From contig JALWTX010000012.1 of NCBI GenBank assembly GCA_026993355.1, positions 1 to 64,000 on the forward strand: DNA of 64,000 bases. The letters run 5' to 3'. Below the pieces are notes generated by a model. It worked only from the letters and a program-made list of their open reading frames with translations, searched no databases and was not told the origin of the DNA. Numbering within the stretch: the stretch's first letter is position 1; each line of letters begins with the position of its first letter. Shown piece by piece: positions 10,011-18,843 of this stretch. The stretch is from Flavobacteriales bacterium (lineage in GTDB: Bacteria; Bacteroidota; Bacteroidia; Flavobacteriales; Flavobacteriaceae). A program made the translations under genes and the position numbers.

Positions 10011-12012
10011 AACAAATAGGTTAAATATTAAACTTGATTATGATCAAATATTAAACGATTTTGTTGTAGTTAGATTCAGCACAACAGAAAAATACATTTC
10101 CAATGGTACCTTATTTTTAGATGAATTCCCTTCCAAAACAAAGGCTTTAAGTGTTGTTTTTAGTGGTGATATAGGTGAAAAAAACTTGTATGTATTATTT
10201 GATAAAAATGCGTTTTCAAAAATTTCTTTGCGACACGAGTTAGATAAAATTGATAAAGGAGACACTTTACTGTTTGAAAAAATAACAACAATTCAAAGTC
10301 TAAAAATAATACCTCTAAACATTTTATCTCAACTATTATTGAACACACTATCATCACCTAAGCATCAAACGCTATCTTTCAATAATTTATCAGGACATCT
10401 GTATTTTTTTCATAAGGCTAATATTAGAAAAAACAGGAAAGAAGAAATATCACAAATAATTGGTTTACAATTTAAAATAAACAAGAGTTTAGATTTAGAA
10501 ATGAATGTAAAGACTTTCACAAGTCTTAATTTCGAAGATAAACTATCTTTTACCAAAAAAAATCCTATACATAAATATCCCAAATATGTGTTATCAAATT
10601 CTACCAACACACTACGAAGAAAACTACCTAATGAAAAAATAGATAATGCAAATATATTTATCATTAAACAATTTAAGAACAGAAAAAATACTATTCCATT
10701 TATTAATTTCTCATCTCTTGCTAATTTTAATTCAAGTAAAATAGGAATGTTGATGTCACTTTTTTCAAGTATCAATGAAAAAATATCAAAGTATATAGAA
10801 CTTTCTTTTTCGCAAATTTATGAGTTTAATAATGAGAAATTTAATCGTTTAATAAGTAAAGAGAAGAAAGAACACATAAATTTAATTTGTAATAACCTGA
10901 CATTAAATTTTATTGATACGATTAATGATGATTTTTCTTCTGAAAAAATAAAGAGACTGTCAAACGAATTTTCAAAGCACTATAACTTTTCAAATATCAA
11001 ATTCAATAAAAAACCGAAAAAAGACTATTTAAACATTAGACTTATACACAATAAAGATTATTACGAAATCAACCAAAAAGAAGATGAACATTTAACCAGT
11101 AACAAAAATGTTTTTCATAATATAACATTTGAAGATTATGAAATTTCAAAGGCAAGTATTGATACTATAATCAAGGAATTACTAATCAAAAGGGATATCA
11201 TAAATAAGCAAATCTCAATTATTGATTGGAAACAATTTAATTATAAACACAATTGGATATTTGGAAATAAGATTAACAATCTATTCTATTTTGTAACTAT
11301 AAATCCTAATGGACAATTAGATTTTACTCAATTTGAGCCTAATCTTTTTAATCAAGATGAATTTGATAAGTATGCACAAATATTTGAGTTTAATAATAAT
11401 GTTGAAGGGATAATTAAAAATGATCAAAATGAAATTAACACTATAATCAAAACAACTAATTTTACAATACCGGAATTTGAAAAAATATATAACACACTTA
11501 ATAAAGAGAATGAATATTTTGCTATTTCAAAAGATGAATTAATAAAATGTATTGAAGAAACTACAATTCTTAAAGAAAGAAAAGACAAATACATATCTCA
11601 AATTCAGCAAAAACAAGAAATCAGATATACAAGAGAGACTATCCTAAATCTTATTTATCACAGAACAGACAGAAAAATACTTTCAAAATTATTATTCAAT
11701 AAAAAGGATATTTTACTAAGAGCATATTTAAAAGATAAAACACGGTATGAAATTCTACAAAGTAATTTGAATATTATCACATTTTATAAAAATGAAGAAT
11801 TATATTACTTTGTTGGAACAAAAGGAGAAGGTATTCAAAGTAAAATACCAAGAGCTTCGATAATTAGAAAAATTGAACCATTAGAAAATAACAATCTATT
11901 TTTTAACCAATTATTACCATTAATGAATGTAGATTTTGTAAAAAATGGTGACTTAACAGTTAAACCATTTCCTTTTAAATATCTTGAAGAATGGATAAGG
12001 ATGAATGAGTAA
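10003..12012 (+). CDS. protein of unknown family, partner of the helicase-nuclease
   Basis: I do not recognise this 669-residue protein. It starts inside the helicase stop region (ATGATTAG, 8-base overlap), so translation is probably coupled. It has no signal peptide or membrane helix, is rich in Lys, Asn and Ile, and appears globular with mixed strands and helices. Possible landmarks are a strand hairpin FYFVTINPNGQLDFTQFE near residues 427-444 and a compact C-terminal section containing YYFVGTKGEGIQSKIPRA. A DinG-like helicase with a nuclease and a large unknown partner recalls PIWI-RE operons, but I could not confirm a PIWI or RNase H core. It has the same extreme AT bias as the helicase gene. 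Confidence 0.6.
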   Translation: MIRTNRLNIKLDYDQILNDFVVVRFSTTEKYISNGTLFLDEFPSKTKALSVVFSGDIGEKNLYVLFDKNAFSKISLRHELDKIDKGDTLLFEKITTIQSLKIIPLNILSQLLLNTLSSPKHQTLSFNNLSGHLYFFHKANIRKNRKEEISQIIGLQFKINKSLDLEMNVKTFTSLNFEDKLSFTKKNPIHKYPKYVLSNSTNTLRRKLPNEKIDNANIFIIKQFKNRKNTIPFINFSSLANFNSSKIGMLMSLFSSINEKISKYIELSFSQIYEFNNEKFNRLISKEKKEHINLICNNLTLNFIDTINDDFSSEKIKRLSNEFSKHYNFSNIKFNKKPKKDYLNIRLIHNKDYYEINQKEDEHLTSNKNVFHNITFEDYEISKASIDTIIKELLIKRDIINKQISIIDWKQFNYKHNWIFGNKINNLFYFVTINPNGQLDFTQFEPNLFNQDEFDKYAQIFEFNNNVEGIIKNDQNEINTIIKTTNFTIPEFEKIYNTLNKENEYFAISKDELIKCIEETTILKERKDKYISQIQQKQEIRYTRETILNLIYHRTDRKILSKLLFNKKDILLRAYLKDKTRYEILQSNLNIITFYKNEELYYFVGTKGEGIQSKIPRASIIRKIEPLENNNLFFNQLLPLMNVDFVKNGDLTVKPFPFKYLEEWIRMNE

Positions 12013-12061
12013 TTAATTTTAATATATTTGATTAGGGTTAAATAATAAGGTGAAGCTTGTC

Positions 12062-13438
12062 CTAATTATCATCCACATTAATCAGTTTTTTAGCCAAATA
12101 TCTGAATCTTAAAAACAGCAAAAAAGCCGCGACACTTAATCCGGTGAGCAATCCATACCAAATACCGATGGTGCCATAAACTTTACTCCAGTATAAACTT
12201 AAGGGAAATCCGACAATCCAATAGGCAAAAAGCGTGATGAAAAAAGGATAAATAACATCTTGCAATCCACGCAAAGCACCTTGAAAAACCACTTGAAATC
12301 CGTCAGAAATTTGAAATAATCCAGCGACAATTAACAATTTTACCGACAAATCATAAACAGCTTTGGCTTCGGCCATTTTTTCCGGATCGCTATAATCCGT
12401 ACTCATATAGATCCACGGAAGTTGATGACGAAAAGCAATAAGAATAAAAGTGAAGAATAATTCGACAATAAATACTTGTAAAAAAATGGACGTGGCAATC
12501 CGTTTCATTTCTTTAAAATCTTTCCGCCCCTTTTCATTTCCAACCCTGACAGTGGCAGCTACACCAAAACCGATAAAGACCATAAAAGTCATCGAGGCCA
12601 TTTGTTGTGCAATTTGGTTTGCCGCTTGACTGATTGCCCCCAGAGTACCGGCAATCCATACGGTTGCAGAAAAGATCCCCATTTCAAAAACCCCTTGAAA
12701 ACCGGAAGGGATACCTAAATAAAGAATTTTTTTAATAATGGGCCACGACAATAAATGTAATCCGAGGCCTTTAAAATAGGGTGCTGTTTCGGACATATAT
12801 TTTAAGAATAACCACAAAACCACAACACTTAAAAACCGGGCAATTAAAGTGCCATAAGCCGCTCCGTAAATACCCATTTTTGGAAATCCTAATTTGCCGA
12901 AAACCATGCCATAACTTAAAATAATATTGACAATATTGGTAATGATAGTTGCAATCATAGGGTAAGTGGTCATTGCCATACCGTCAGAAAACTGTTTGAG
13001 GGCTTGAAACATCATCACAAAAAGCAATGATATACCTACGATACGAATGTAGGGAATAGCCAAATTTATGACTTCTGGTGGTTGATTGGCAAGATATAAA
13101 ACCTTAGGAATACCAAAACTTAAGGCGGCCATAATAAGACCAAGAAGTGTGTTAAGAAACAAGCCGTTAAATAAAATCTTTTTTAAACGGGATTGCTCCC
13201 CGGCCCCGACTGCTTCAGATACCAAAGGCGTAATGGCATAAGAGAACCCAATGCCGAATGACATAATAAAAAAGATGGCCGAATTGGCCAATGAAACTGC
13301 TGCCAAGTTGAGCGGGTCGAGTTTGCCGACAAAAATATTGTCCATCAAGCCGACAAAAACGTGGCCTAAATAGCCTAACATTACCGGTGTGGCAATCTTT
13401 AAATTTCGTTTAAATTCTTTGGTGTATTCTGCAAGCAT
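12062..13438 (-). CDS. MATE family multidrug efflux transporter
   Basis: A 458-residue inner-membrane protein with about twelve hydrophobic helices in two related halves, typical of Na+- or H+-driven MATE exporters. The N terminus (TPVMLGYLGHVFVGLMDNIFVGKLDP) and the mid-protein GIPSGFQGVFEMGIF block, which repeats that layout in the second half, fit the family. It likely exports cationic drugs or metabolites; substrates cannot be read. It is convergent with the AT-rich island, whose last gene ends 49 bases away. Confidence 0.93.
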   Translation of the reverse strand: MLAEYTKEFKRNLKIATPVMLGYLGHVFVGLMDNIFVGKLDPLNLAAVSLANSAIFFIMSFGIGFSYAITPLVSEAVGAGEQSRLKKILFNGLFLNTLLGLIMAALSFGIPKVLYLANQPPEVINLAIPYIRIVGISLLFVMMFQALKQFSDGMAMTTYPMIATIITNIVNIILSYGMVFGKLGFPKMGIYGAAYGTLIARFLSVVVLWLFLKYMSETAPYFKGLGLHLLSWPIIKKILYLGIPSGFQGVFEMGIFSATVWIAGTLGAISQAANQIAQQMASMTFMVFIGFGVAATVRVGNEKGRKDFKEMKRIATSIFLQVFIVELFFTFILIAFRHQLPWIYMSTDYSDPEKMAEAKAVYDLSVKLLIVAGLFQISDGFQVVFQGALRGLQDVIYPFFITLFAYWIVGFPLSLYWSKVYGTIGIWYGLLTGLSVAAFLLFLRFRYLAKKLINVDDN

Positions 13439-13457
13439 AAAATAATAAATAGGTTTG

Positions 13458-13465
13458 CAAATTTA
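13458..13465 (-). promoter_or_regulatory. -7 promoter element TAAATTTG for the MATE gene
   Basis: On the minus strand a perfect TAnnTTTG element sits 19 bases upstream of the MATE start codon. No upstream TTG at a standard distance was found. Confidence 0.4.
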
Positions 13466-13562
13466 CATTTATTTTTTTGGCTTAAAAATAAAAGCCGGAA
13501 TTTTATAAATTTGTAAGTTTTCTATTTAATTAGCCATTATATTCTTACATTCGCAACTATAA

Positions 13563-16100
13563 ATGACCAATATGATTCAGAAGCTTTTTCTTTTTATTGT
13601 GTTCTTAATCAGTAGCATAACAATGCAGGCTCAGCAAAAACAAACTAAACCGCCACGTATAATTTACAGGGGACAAGTTTTTGATGAAAATAAACAGCCA
13701 TTGCCATTTGTCAATGTCTATATGGCGAAAGGAAAATATGGCACCACCACAGATTTTGAAGGAAAATTTGTTTTAAAAACACGTCGAAAGAGAGGAAAGA
13801 TTACTTTTTCCATGCAAGGCTATCAAACCAAGGTTATTAAAATAAAACCTAAAATGAACTTTATAAAAGTCTATTTGAAGCCCGAAAAAAATGTCTTGGA
13901 AGAAATTGTGATTGTCAAACGTCCTAAAAAACATTTGGGGAAAAAAGAGAATCCGGCCTACAAAATATTGAAACAAATTTGGGCGCACAGACGTAAAAAC
14001 GGCCTTAAGAAAGTCTCACAATATAGTTACACCAAACATGAGTTAACCGAAATAGGCTTAAATCATTTAGATAGCCTTTTTCTTCAAAAATTATTCAAAA
14101 AAGATTATGCTGCCATCTTAAAAAAATTGCCGCCTGATGAGAGTGGGACACAATTTAAACTGCCTATTTATGTAAAAGAAAAGGTCACCCGTATTTATGG
14201 CGATAATAGGTTAGGGAAGAAGCGTGTTGATATCGTAGCAGAGAAAACCAAAGGTTTTAATACCCAAGGTTTTATTTTTGACCGCTTGTCACAAAAATTT
14301 GAATCAGTCGATGTTTATAATAATACTTTTAATCTTTTTAACAAAGCTTTTGTCAGTCCGGTATCCAGTACAGGCTTTGATACCTATGATTATGTCTTGT
14401 ATGACAGTATTCAAAAAAACAATCAAAAGTATTATAACATCTATTTTTTCCCTCGTCGTGAAGGCGATTTAGCCTTTGAAGGAAATTTTTTGGTATCTGA
14501 TAAAAATTTTGCCATTACCAAAATACAAATGCGCTTAAAAGCAGATGCCAATCTCAATTTTGTGCGAGGCGTACAAATAGAAAAGTCTTACAAAACTGTA
14601 AATGACAGTATTTATTTACCCGAAAAAGATAGTTTTGAAGGTGATTTTAGTCTGCTTAATAAAAATGAATTGCATAAAGGCTTAAATGTAAAAACCGTTT
14701 ATACTTATACCGATTATCAACTGAACCCTAATTTACCGCCCTCTTTTTTTGCGGAAGAAAATTTGCAATATAAGCCAAATCAATATCAAAAACCGGAAGC
14801 CTATTGGCAAAAATGGGAAAGAAACGGTCAAGCCAAACAAACTTATGCGTTAATTGAGGCTGTAAAAAATAAAAAACAAATTGGACGGATCAATAAATGG
14901 CTAAACATTTTAACAACCGGCTTTTTTAAAGTTTCCTCCGGTTTGCAATTTGGCCCCTTATTTCAGGCCATAGGCCAAAACGGGGTTGAAGGTTTACGGC
15001 TTATGGCCGGTTTACGCACCTTTAAAACGCCTAACGACCGATTTAGAGCCTATGCTCATTTGGCTTATGGTACCAAAGATCATCGTTTTAAATGGGCATT
15101 GTCCGGTAAATATTTACTGAGCTTTAAACCCAGAATTTTGTTAGAAGCCGGCGTATCTGACGATTATGTACAGCAATCCAGAAGCCTGATGGATGTCAGC
15201 GAATTGATGTTTACTGAAAATTTTGGGGCTAACTTTTTGTTGTCACGCGATCAAAATATTTTTTTATCCCGCATAAAACAGGGGTATATCAAGTTTGATT
15301 TTCGTATGGCCAAAAATTTTCATGTGGGCTTAAGGCCCGCTTACCGGTATATAACCTCTGCAAATCCGGCTGGGTTTAAACTAGACTATATCGATGAAGA
15401 AGGGCGTTTGCATCATAGTCTTACCGATATAGGCTCAGCCTTTTACTTGGCTTATACACCCGGGCGCAAGGTATATGGTTTTGGTGTGGAGCAACGTTAT
15501 GGCAAAAATCCCTATCCGTCCATCATCCTTAAATATTATAAAGGAACTTCATGGTTGGGTGGTGATTTTAATTACGATAAACTTCAGTTGCGTTACAATC
15601 AACGCATTTTGTGGGGAAAAGTAGGCCGGACCGATTTTTCGTTAGAAACCGGTAAAACTTTTGGCAAAGTACCATTGGCTTTACTCAATCCTATTCCCGC
15701 CAATCAAATATTGATTTTGAAGCCGTATACTTTTAGTTTAATCAATTATTATGACTATGTAACCGATACTTATGCGGCAACGTTTATAACCCATCATTTT
15801 GACGGTTTTATTTTAAACCGTTTGCCTCTGCTTAAACACTTAAAGTTGCGGAGTTTGTTTAGTTTTAGAGCTGCTTATGGAACCATATCGCCCGAAAATA
15901 TTGCTATCAACCGGTCAAATATCCGTTATGCAGCCCCAACCGGTTGGTATTATGAATATAGCGTCGGACTTGAAAATATTGGTTTTGGCAATTTGCGGTT
16001 TATCCGTGTTGATGCCGTTTGGCGAAGTGATTATCACAGTGTAAATGGCTTGACATCTCCTAAATTTGCTTTTAGGATAGCTTTTAAACCAGATTTTTAA
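13563..16100 (+). CDS. DUF5686 outer-membrane protein with carboxypeptidase D regulatory-like domain
   Basis: An 845-residue exported protein. A signal peptide covers about residues 1-24 (cleavage after TMQAQ). A carboxypeptidase D regulatory-like beta-sandwich follows at about 33-112 (YRGQVFDENKQPLPFVNVYM). The remainder matches DUF5686, a Bacteroidota family whose C-terminal half looks like an outer-membrane beta barrel ending in an aromatic residue (AFKPDF). The function is unknown; the N-terminal domain resembles those of TonB-dependent transporters but no plug or TonB box is evident. Its last four bases overlap the convergent small membrane gene. An in-frame ATG at 13572 is an alternative start. 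Confidence 0.85.
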   Translation: MTNMIQKLFLFIVFLISSITMQAQQKQTKPPRIIYRGQVFDENKQPLPFVNVYMAKGKYGTTTDFEGKFVLKTRRKRGKITFSMQGYQTKVIKIKPKMNFIKVYLKPEKNVLEEIVIVKRPKKHLGKKENPAYKILKQIWAHRRKNGLKKVSQYSYTKHELTEIGLNHLDSLFLQKLFKKDYAAILKKLPPDESGTQFKLPIYVKEKVTRIYGDNRLGKKRVDIVAEKTKGFNTQGFIFDRLSQKFESVDVYNNTFNLFNKAFVSPVSSTGFDTYDYVLYDSIQKNNQKYYNIYFFPRREGDLAFEGNFLVSDKNFAITKIQMRLKADANLNFVRGVQIEKSYKTVNDSIYLPEKDSFEGDFSLLNKNELHKGLNVKTVYTYTDYQLNPNLPPSFFAEENLQYKPNQYQKPEAYWQKWERNGQAKQTYALIEAVKNKKQIGRINKWLNILTTGFFKVSSGLQFGPLFQAIGQNGVEGLRLMAGLRTFKTPNDRFRAYAHLAYGTKDHRFKWALSGKYLLSFKPRILLEAGVSDDYVQQSRSLMDVSELMFTENFGANFLLSRDQNIFLSRIKQGYIKFDFRMAKNFHVGLRPAYRYITSANPAGFKLDYIDEEGRLHHSLTDIGSAFYLAYTPGRKVYGFGVEQRYGKNPYPSIILKYYKGTSWLGGDFNYDKLQLRYNQRILWGKVGRTDFSLETGKTFGKVPLALLNPIPANQILILKPYTFSLINYYDYVTDTYAATFITHHFDGFILNRLPLLKHLKLRSLFSFRAAYGTISPENIAINRSNIRYAAPTGWYYEYSVGLENIGFGNLRFIRVDAVWRSDYHSVNGLTSPKFAFRIAFKPDF

Positions 16101-16381
16101 TCTATGCTACCGCGGCTAAGCCAATCCTGATAATCTTCTTCTCTATTTCTCCAAACAATATACCGGTACATTAGTATGCCGCCTAGTAGATAAATTAAAC
16201 TTATTATGATAACCTCTTGCACACTGAATTTCTCATTGGGATGAGACAAACTATGACCAAAAGTATAGAGGACAGATATCAAAACTGCCCATAAAGATCC
16301 ATTAATCAAGGCATATCGCCAAGGGCCCATTTTTCTGGTTCTTGCCCACTTTTGCATTTTCTTATCATTCATGCCCTTCAA
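16097..16381 (-). CDS. small two-transmembrane protein (copy B of a tandem pair)
   Basis: A 94-residue protein with two hydrophobic helices at about 24-41 and 55-72 and a charged C-terminal tail. It is clearly paralogous to the adjacent upstream gene: both have a KMQKW start, a GxWxYALI-GS-W block before helix 1, and a W-N/K-x-R-x-x-YQxW tail after helix 2. The function is unknown. It lies three bases downstream of its paralog, in the same orientation. Its stop codon overlaps the convergent DUF5686 gene. Confidence 0.75.
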   Translation of the reverse strand: MKGMNDKKMQKWARTRKMGPWRYALINGSLWAVLISVLYTFGHSLSHPNEKFSVQEVIIISLIYLLGGILMYRYIVWRNREEDYQDWLSRGSID

Positions 16382-16384
16382 AAT

Positions 16385-16660
16385 TTACTCATTTTGTTCA
16401 TTTTTCCATGCTTGATACCGGCGTTCATTGGTTTTCCAAAAAATAAAGCCATATAAAATAATACCTGTTAGCCAATAAATGCTCACCATAATTATAATAC
16501 TCGTTAAGTCTTGTTTACGATGGTCAAATGAAAAGAAATAATTGAGCATAAAAACAAACAATGAAACAAAAAAGCCCCAGATGCTGCCATAAATTAAAGC
16601 GTATTTCCAGCGCCCCATTTGCCGGGTGATCTCCCATTTTTGCATTTTATTATCAGTCAT
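16385..16660 (-). CDS. small two-transmembrane protein (copy A of a tandem pair)
   Basis: A 91-residue paralog of the downstream gene, with helices at about 24-44 and 52-71 and the shared blocks MGRWKYALIYGS and RRYQAWKN. The pair looks like a tandem duplication that has diverged mainly in the loop between the helices. No enzymatic motif is visible. The first gene of a two-gene minus-strand unit, it is divergent from the polyprenyl synthase gene across 101 bases. Confidence 0.75.
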   Translation of the reverse strand: MTDNKMQKWEITRQMGRWKYALIYGSIWGFFVSLFVFMLNYFFSFDHRKQDLTSIIIMVSIYWLTGIILYGFIFWKTNERRYQAWKNEQNE

Positions 16661-16761
16661 AAGATTTGTTTTAGCTAAAGGTAAAAAAATCTTTTAAATC
16701 TAAATTAAAAATTCATAGAAATTATTTTCTTTTTAGTATTTTTAACCTCAAACAAAAATAT

Positions 16762-17733
16762 ATGGACTTAAGTGCGCTAAAAGAGATTTTTGAAAACTAT
16801 TTGCATCAACAAATAGACCATAAACAACCCGTAAATTTGTACCGTCCCATTCAATATACTTTAGAAAATGGAGGCAAACGTATTCGTCCTATTTTGGTAT
16901 TGCTTGCCGCCAAAAGTTTTGGGGTTGATTTAGAAAAAGCTTTACCGGCAGCGGCGGCTATCGAAATTTTCCATAATTTTACGTTACTGCATGACGATAT
17001 TATGGATGACGCACCTTTGCGTCGCGGCAAACCGACGGTCCATCAAAAATGGGATGAAAATACAGCTATTTTGTCCGGAGATACCATGCTTATTTTAGCC
17101 TATAAAATGTTGGAAGCTTATGAGGGGGTAACTTACAAACAACTGAATATGCTATTGAACAAAACTGCCGTTGAAGTATGCGAAGGGCAACAAATGGATA
17201 TGGATTTTGAAGAACGGGATTTTGTGCCCATCGATGAATATATCGAAATGATCCGTTTAAAAACGGCTGTTTTATTAGGTGCAGCTCTAAAGTTTGGCGG
17301 AATTATAGCCCAAGTGCCTCCAAAACAATTGTCGGCAATCAGTAGGTTTGGCGAAAAATTGGGGTTAGCCTTTCAAATACAAGACGATTATTTAGACAGT
17401 TTTGGCGATATGACCAGTTTTGGTAAACGTATTGGTGGTGATATTCTCGATCGGAAAAAGACTTTTTTATATCTGACAGCTTTATCTGCCGCTTCTCCGG
17501 ACGACCGTCAAAAACTTTTGAATTTATATAGCCAAAAGTCGCCTGATAATCAAAATTTGATTGCGGAAGTAATGGCTATTTTTAAAAAATATGCAATAGA
17601 CAAAGTAGCGCAAAAAGCTATTGAAACTTATACCGGTGAAGCTTTGGAAGCACTTGAAAAAACCGGTCTTACTGACGGACAAAAAGATTTTTGGTCCGGT
17701 TTTGCTACCGAACTCATGAACCGTGCTGTCTAA
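16762..17733 (+). CDS. polyprenyl synthetase family protein (trans-prenyltransferase)
   Basis: A 323-residue isoprenyl diphosphate synthase that condenses isopentenyl diphosphate with allylic diphosphates. The first aspartate-rich motif DDIMDD is at 78-83 followed by RRGKPT, and the second, DDYLD, is at 208-212 in AFQIQDDYLDSFGD. The fifth residue before the first motif is Phe (F73), a bulky residue that in related enzymes limits product length, so a shorter chain such as geranylgeranyl or farnesyl diphosphate is suggested; this is inference. The full motifs imply an active enzyme. Confidence 0.93.
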   Translation: MDLSALKEIFENYLHQQIDHKQPVNLYRPIQYTLENGGKRIRPILVLLAAKSFGVDLEKALPAAAAIEIFHNFTLLHDDIMDDAPLRRGKPTVHQKWDENTAILSGDTMLILAYKMLEAYEGVTYKQLNMLLNKTAVEVCEGQQMDMDFEERDFVPIDEYIEMIRLKTAVLLGAALKFGGIIAQVPPKQLSAISRFGEKLGLAFQIQDDYLDSFGDMTSFGKRIGGDILDRKKTFLYLTALSAASPDDRQKLLNLYSQKSPDNQNLIAEVMAIFKKYAIDKVAQKAIETYTGEALEALEKTGLTDGQKDFWSGFATELMNRAV

Positions 17734-17746
17734 TCTAACTAAATAT

Positions 17747-18787
17747 ATGAAAACTACAGGCTTTTATTTTACGTTATTATTATTTTTGAGTATTGTATCT
17801 TGTCAAACGAAAAATTTAGCGACTTCAGCTTCATCAGACGGCAAGCAGGTTTATGCTTTAGTTTTACATGGAGGCGCCGGCTATATCAAAAATCTTCCGC
17901 CTGCGGTTGAAAAAGCTTATAAAGAAAAAATAGAAGAAGCTTTAGAAGCCGGTTACAAAGTTTTGTCCGATGGTGGCAGTGCTGTAAAAGCTGTGCAAAA
18001 AACCATTGAAATAATGGAAGATTCACCACTGTTTAATGCCGGTAAAGGTTGTGTATTAAACAGTTTAGGAAAACCTGAACTCGACGCTTCCATTATGGAG
18101 GGCAAAACCTTAAATGCTGGGGCAGTAGCAAGTGTGTCACATATAAAAAATCCCATTGATGCAGCTGTTTTGGTGAAAGACAGTAGCCGCCATGTTTTGT
18201 TGGCCGGTAAAGGCGCCGAACTTTTTTGTCATGAAAAAGGAATGGCATTGGTTCCCGAGTCTTACTTTATTGTACCACGCCGTTTAAAACAACTAAAACG
18301 TCTGCAGGCAAAAGAAAAAAAACATGAAACCACTTCTTTGCCACCGGCTTTTGATGGGATAAAAAAATATGGTACGGTGGGTTGTGTAGCCTTAGATCAA
18401 AAAGGTAATATAGCAGCAGGCACCTCTACAGGTGGCTTGATGAATAAGCAATATGGCCGTATAGGCGATTCGCCAATCATTGGTGCCGGGACTTATGCCG
18501 ACAATGAGACTTGTGGTATTTCTTGCACCGGTATTGGTGAATATTTTATTCGTACTGCAGCAGCGCATAGTGTGTCTGATATAATTAAATTTCAGCATTT
18601 ACCTTTGCTTCGTGCACAGCAAAAAGTTATTTTTAAAATACAAGACTTAGGTGGTCGTGGTGGTATGATAGGTTTGGACAGGAAAGCTAATGTGGCTTGG
18701 TTTTTTAATACCGAAGGGATGTTCCGGGCATTTAAAAAATCTAATGGCGAGAAACAAATCCGGTTTTATGCGCTGGCTAAACACTAA
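17747..18787 (+). CDS. isoaspartyl peptidase / L-asparaginase, lipoprotein form (Ntn hydrolase)
   Basis: A 346-residue enzyme of the threonine-type Ntn-hydrolase family (peptidase T2) that cleaves beta-aspartyl dipeptides and asparagine. The N terminus is a lipoprotein signal with lipobox IVSC (Cys19). The family N-terminal block LVLHGGAGYI is at about 39-48. Autocleavage is expected before T210 in KYGTVGCVALD, and GTSTGG (225-230) lines the active site. The ATG at 17747 was chosen over the in-frame GTG at 17723 because it gives a normal lipoprotein signal and avoids overlap with the upstream gene. Confidence 0.93.
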   Translation: MKTTGFYFTLLLFLSIVSCQTKNLATSASSDGKQVYALVLHGGAGYIKNLPPAVEKAYKEKIEEALEAGYKVLSDGGSAVKAVQKTIEIMEDSPLFNAGKGCVLNSLGKPELDASIMEGKTLNAGAVASVSHIKNPIDAAVLVKDSSRHVLLAGKGAELFCHEKGMALVPESYFIVPRRLKQLKRLQAKEKKHETTSLPPAFDGIKKYGTVGCVALDQKGNIAAGTSTGGLMNKQYGRIGDSPIIGAGTYADNETCGISCTGIGEYFIRTAAAHSVSDIIKFQHLPLLRAQQKVIFKIQDLGGRGGMIGLDRKANVAWFFNTEGMFRAFKKSNGEKQIRFYALAKH

Positions 18788-18843
18788 ATTTGTTTTAGGG
18801 ACGTTATAAATTTATAAATAGATTTCCTTTTAAATCCTTACCG

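Noticed and set aside
10003-12012. Firm assignment as a PIWI-RE protein
   Set aside because: The gene context is suggestive but no PIWI or RNase H catalytic motif could be read; kept only as a hypothesis to test.
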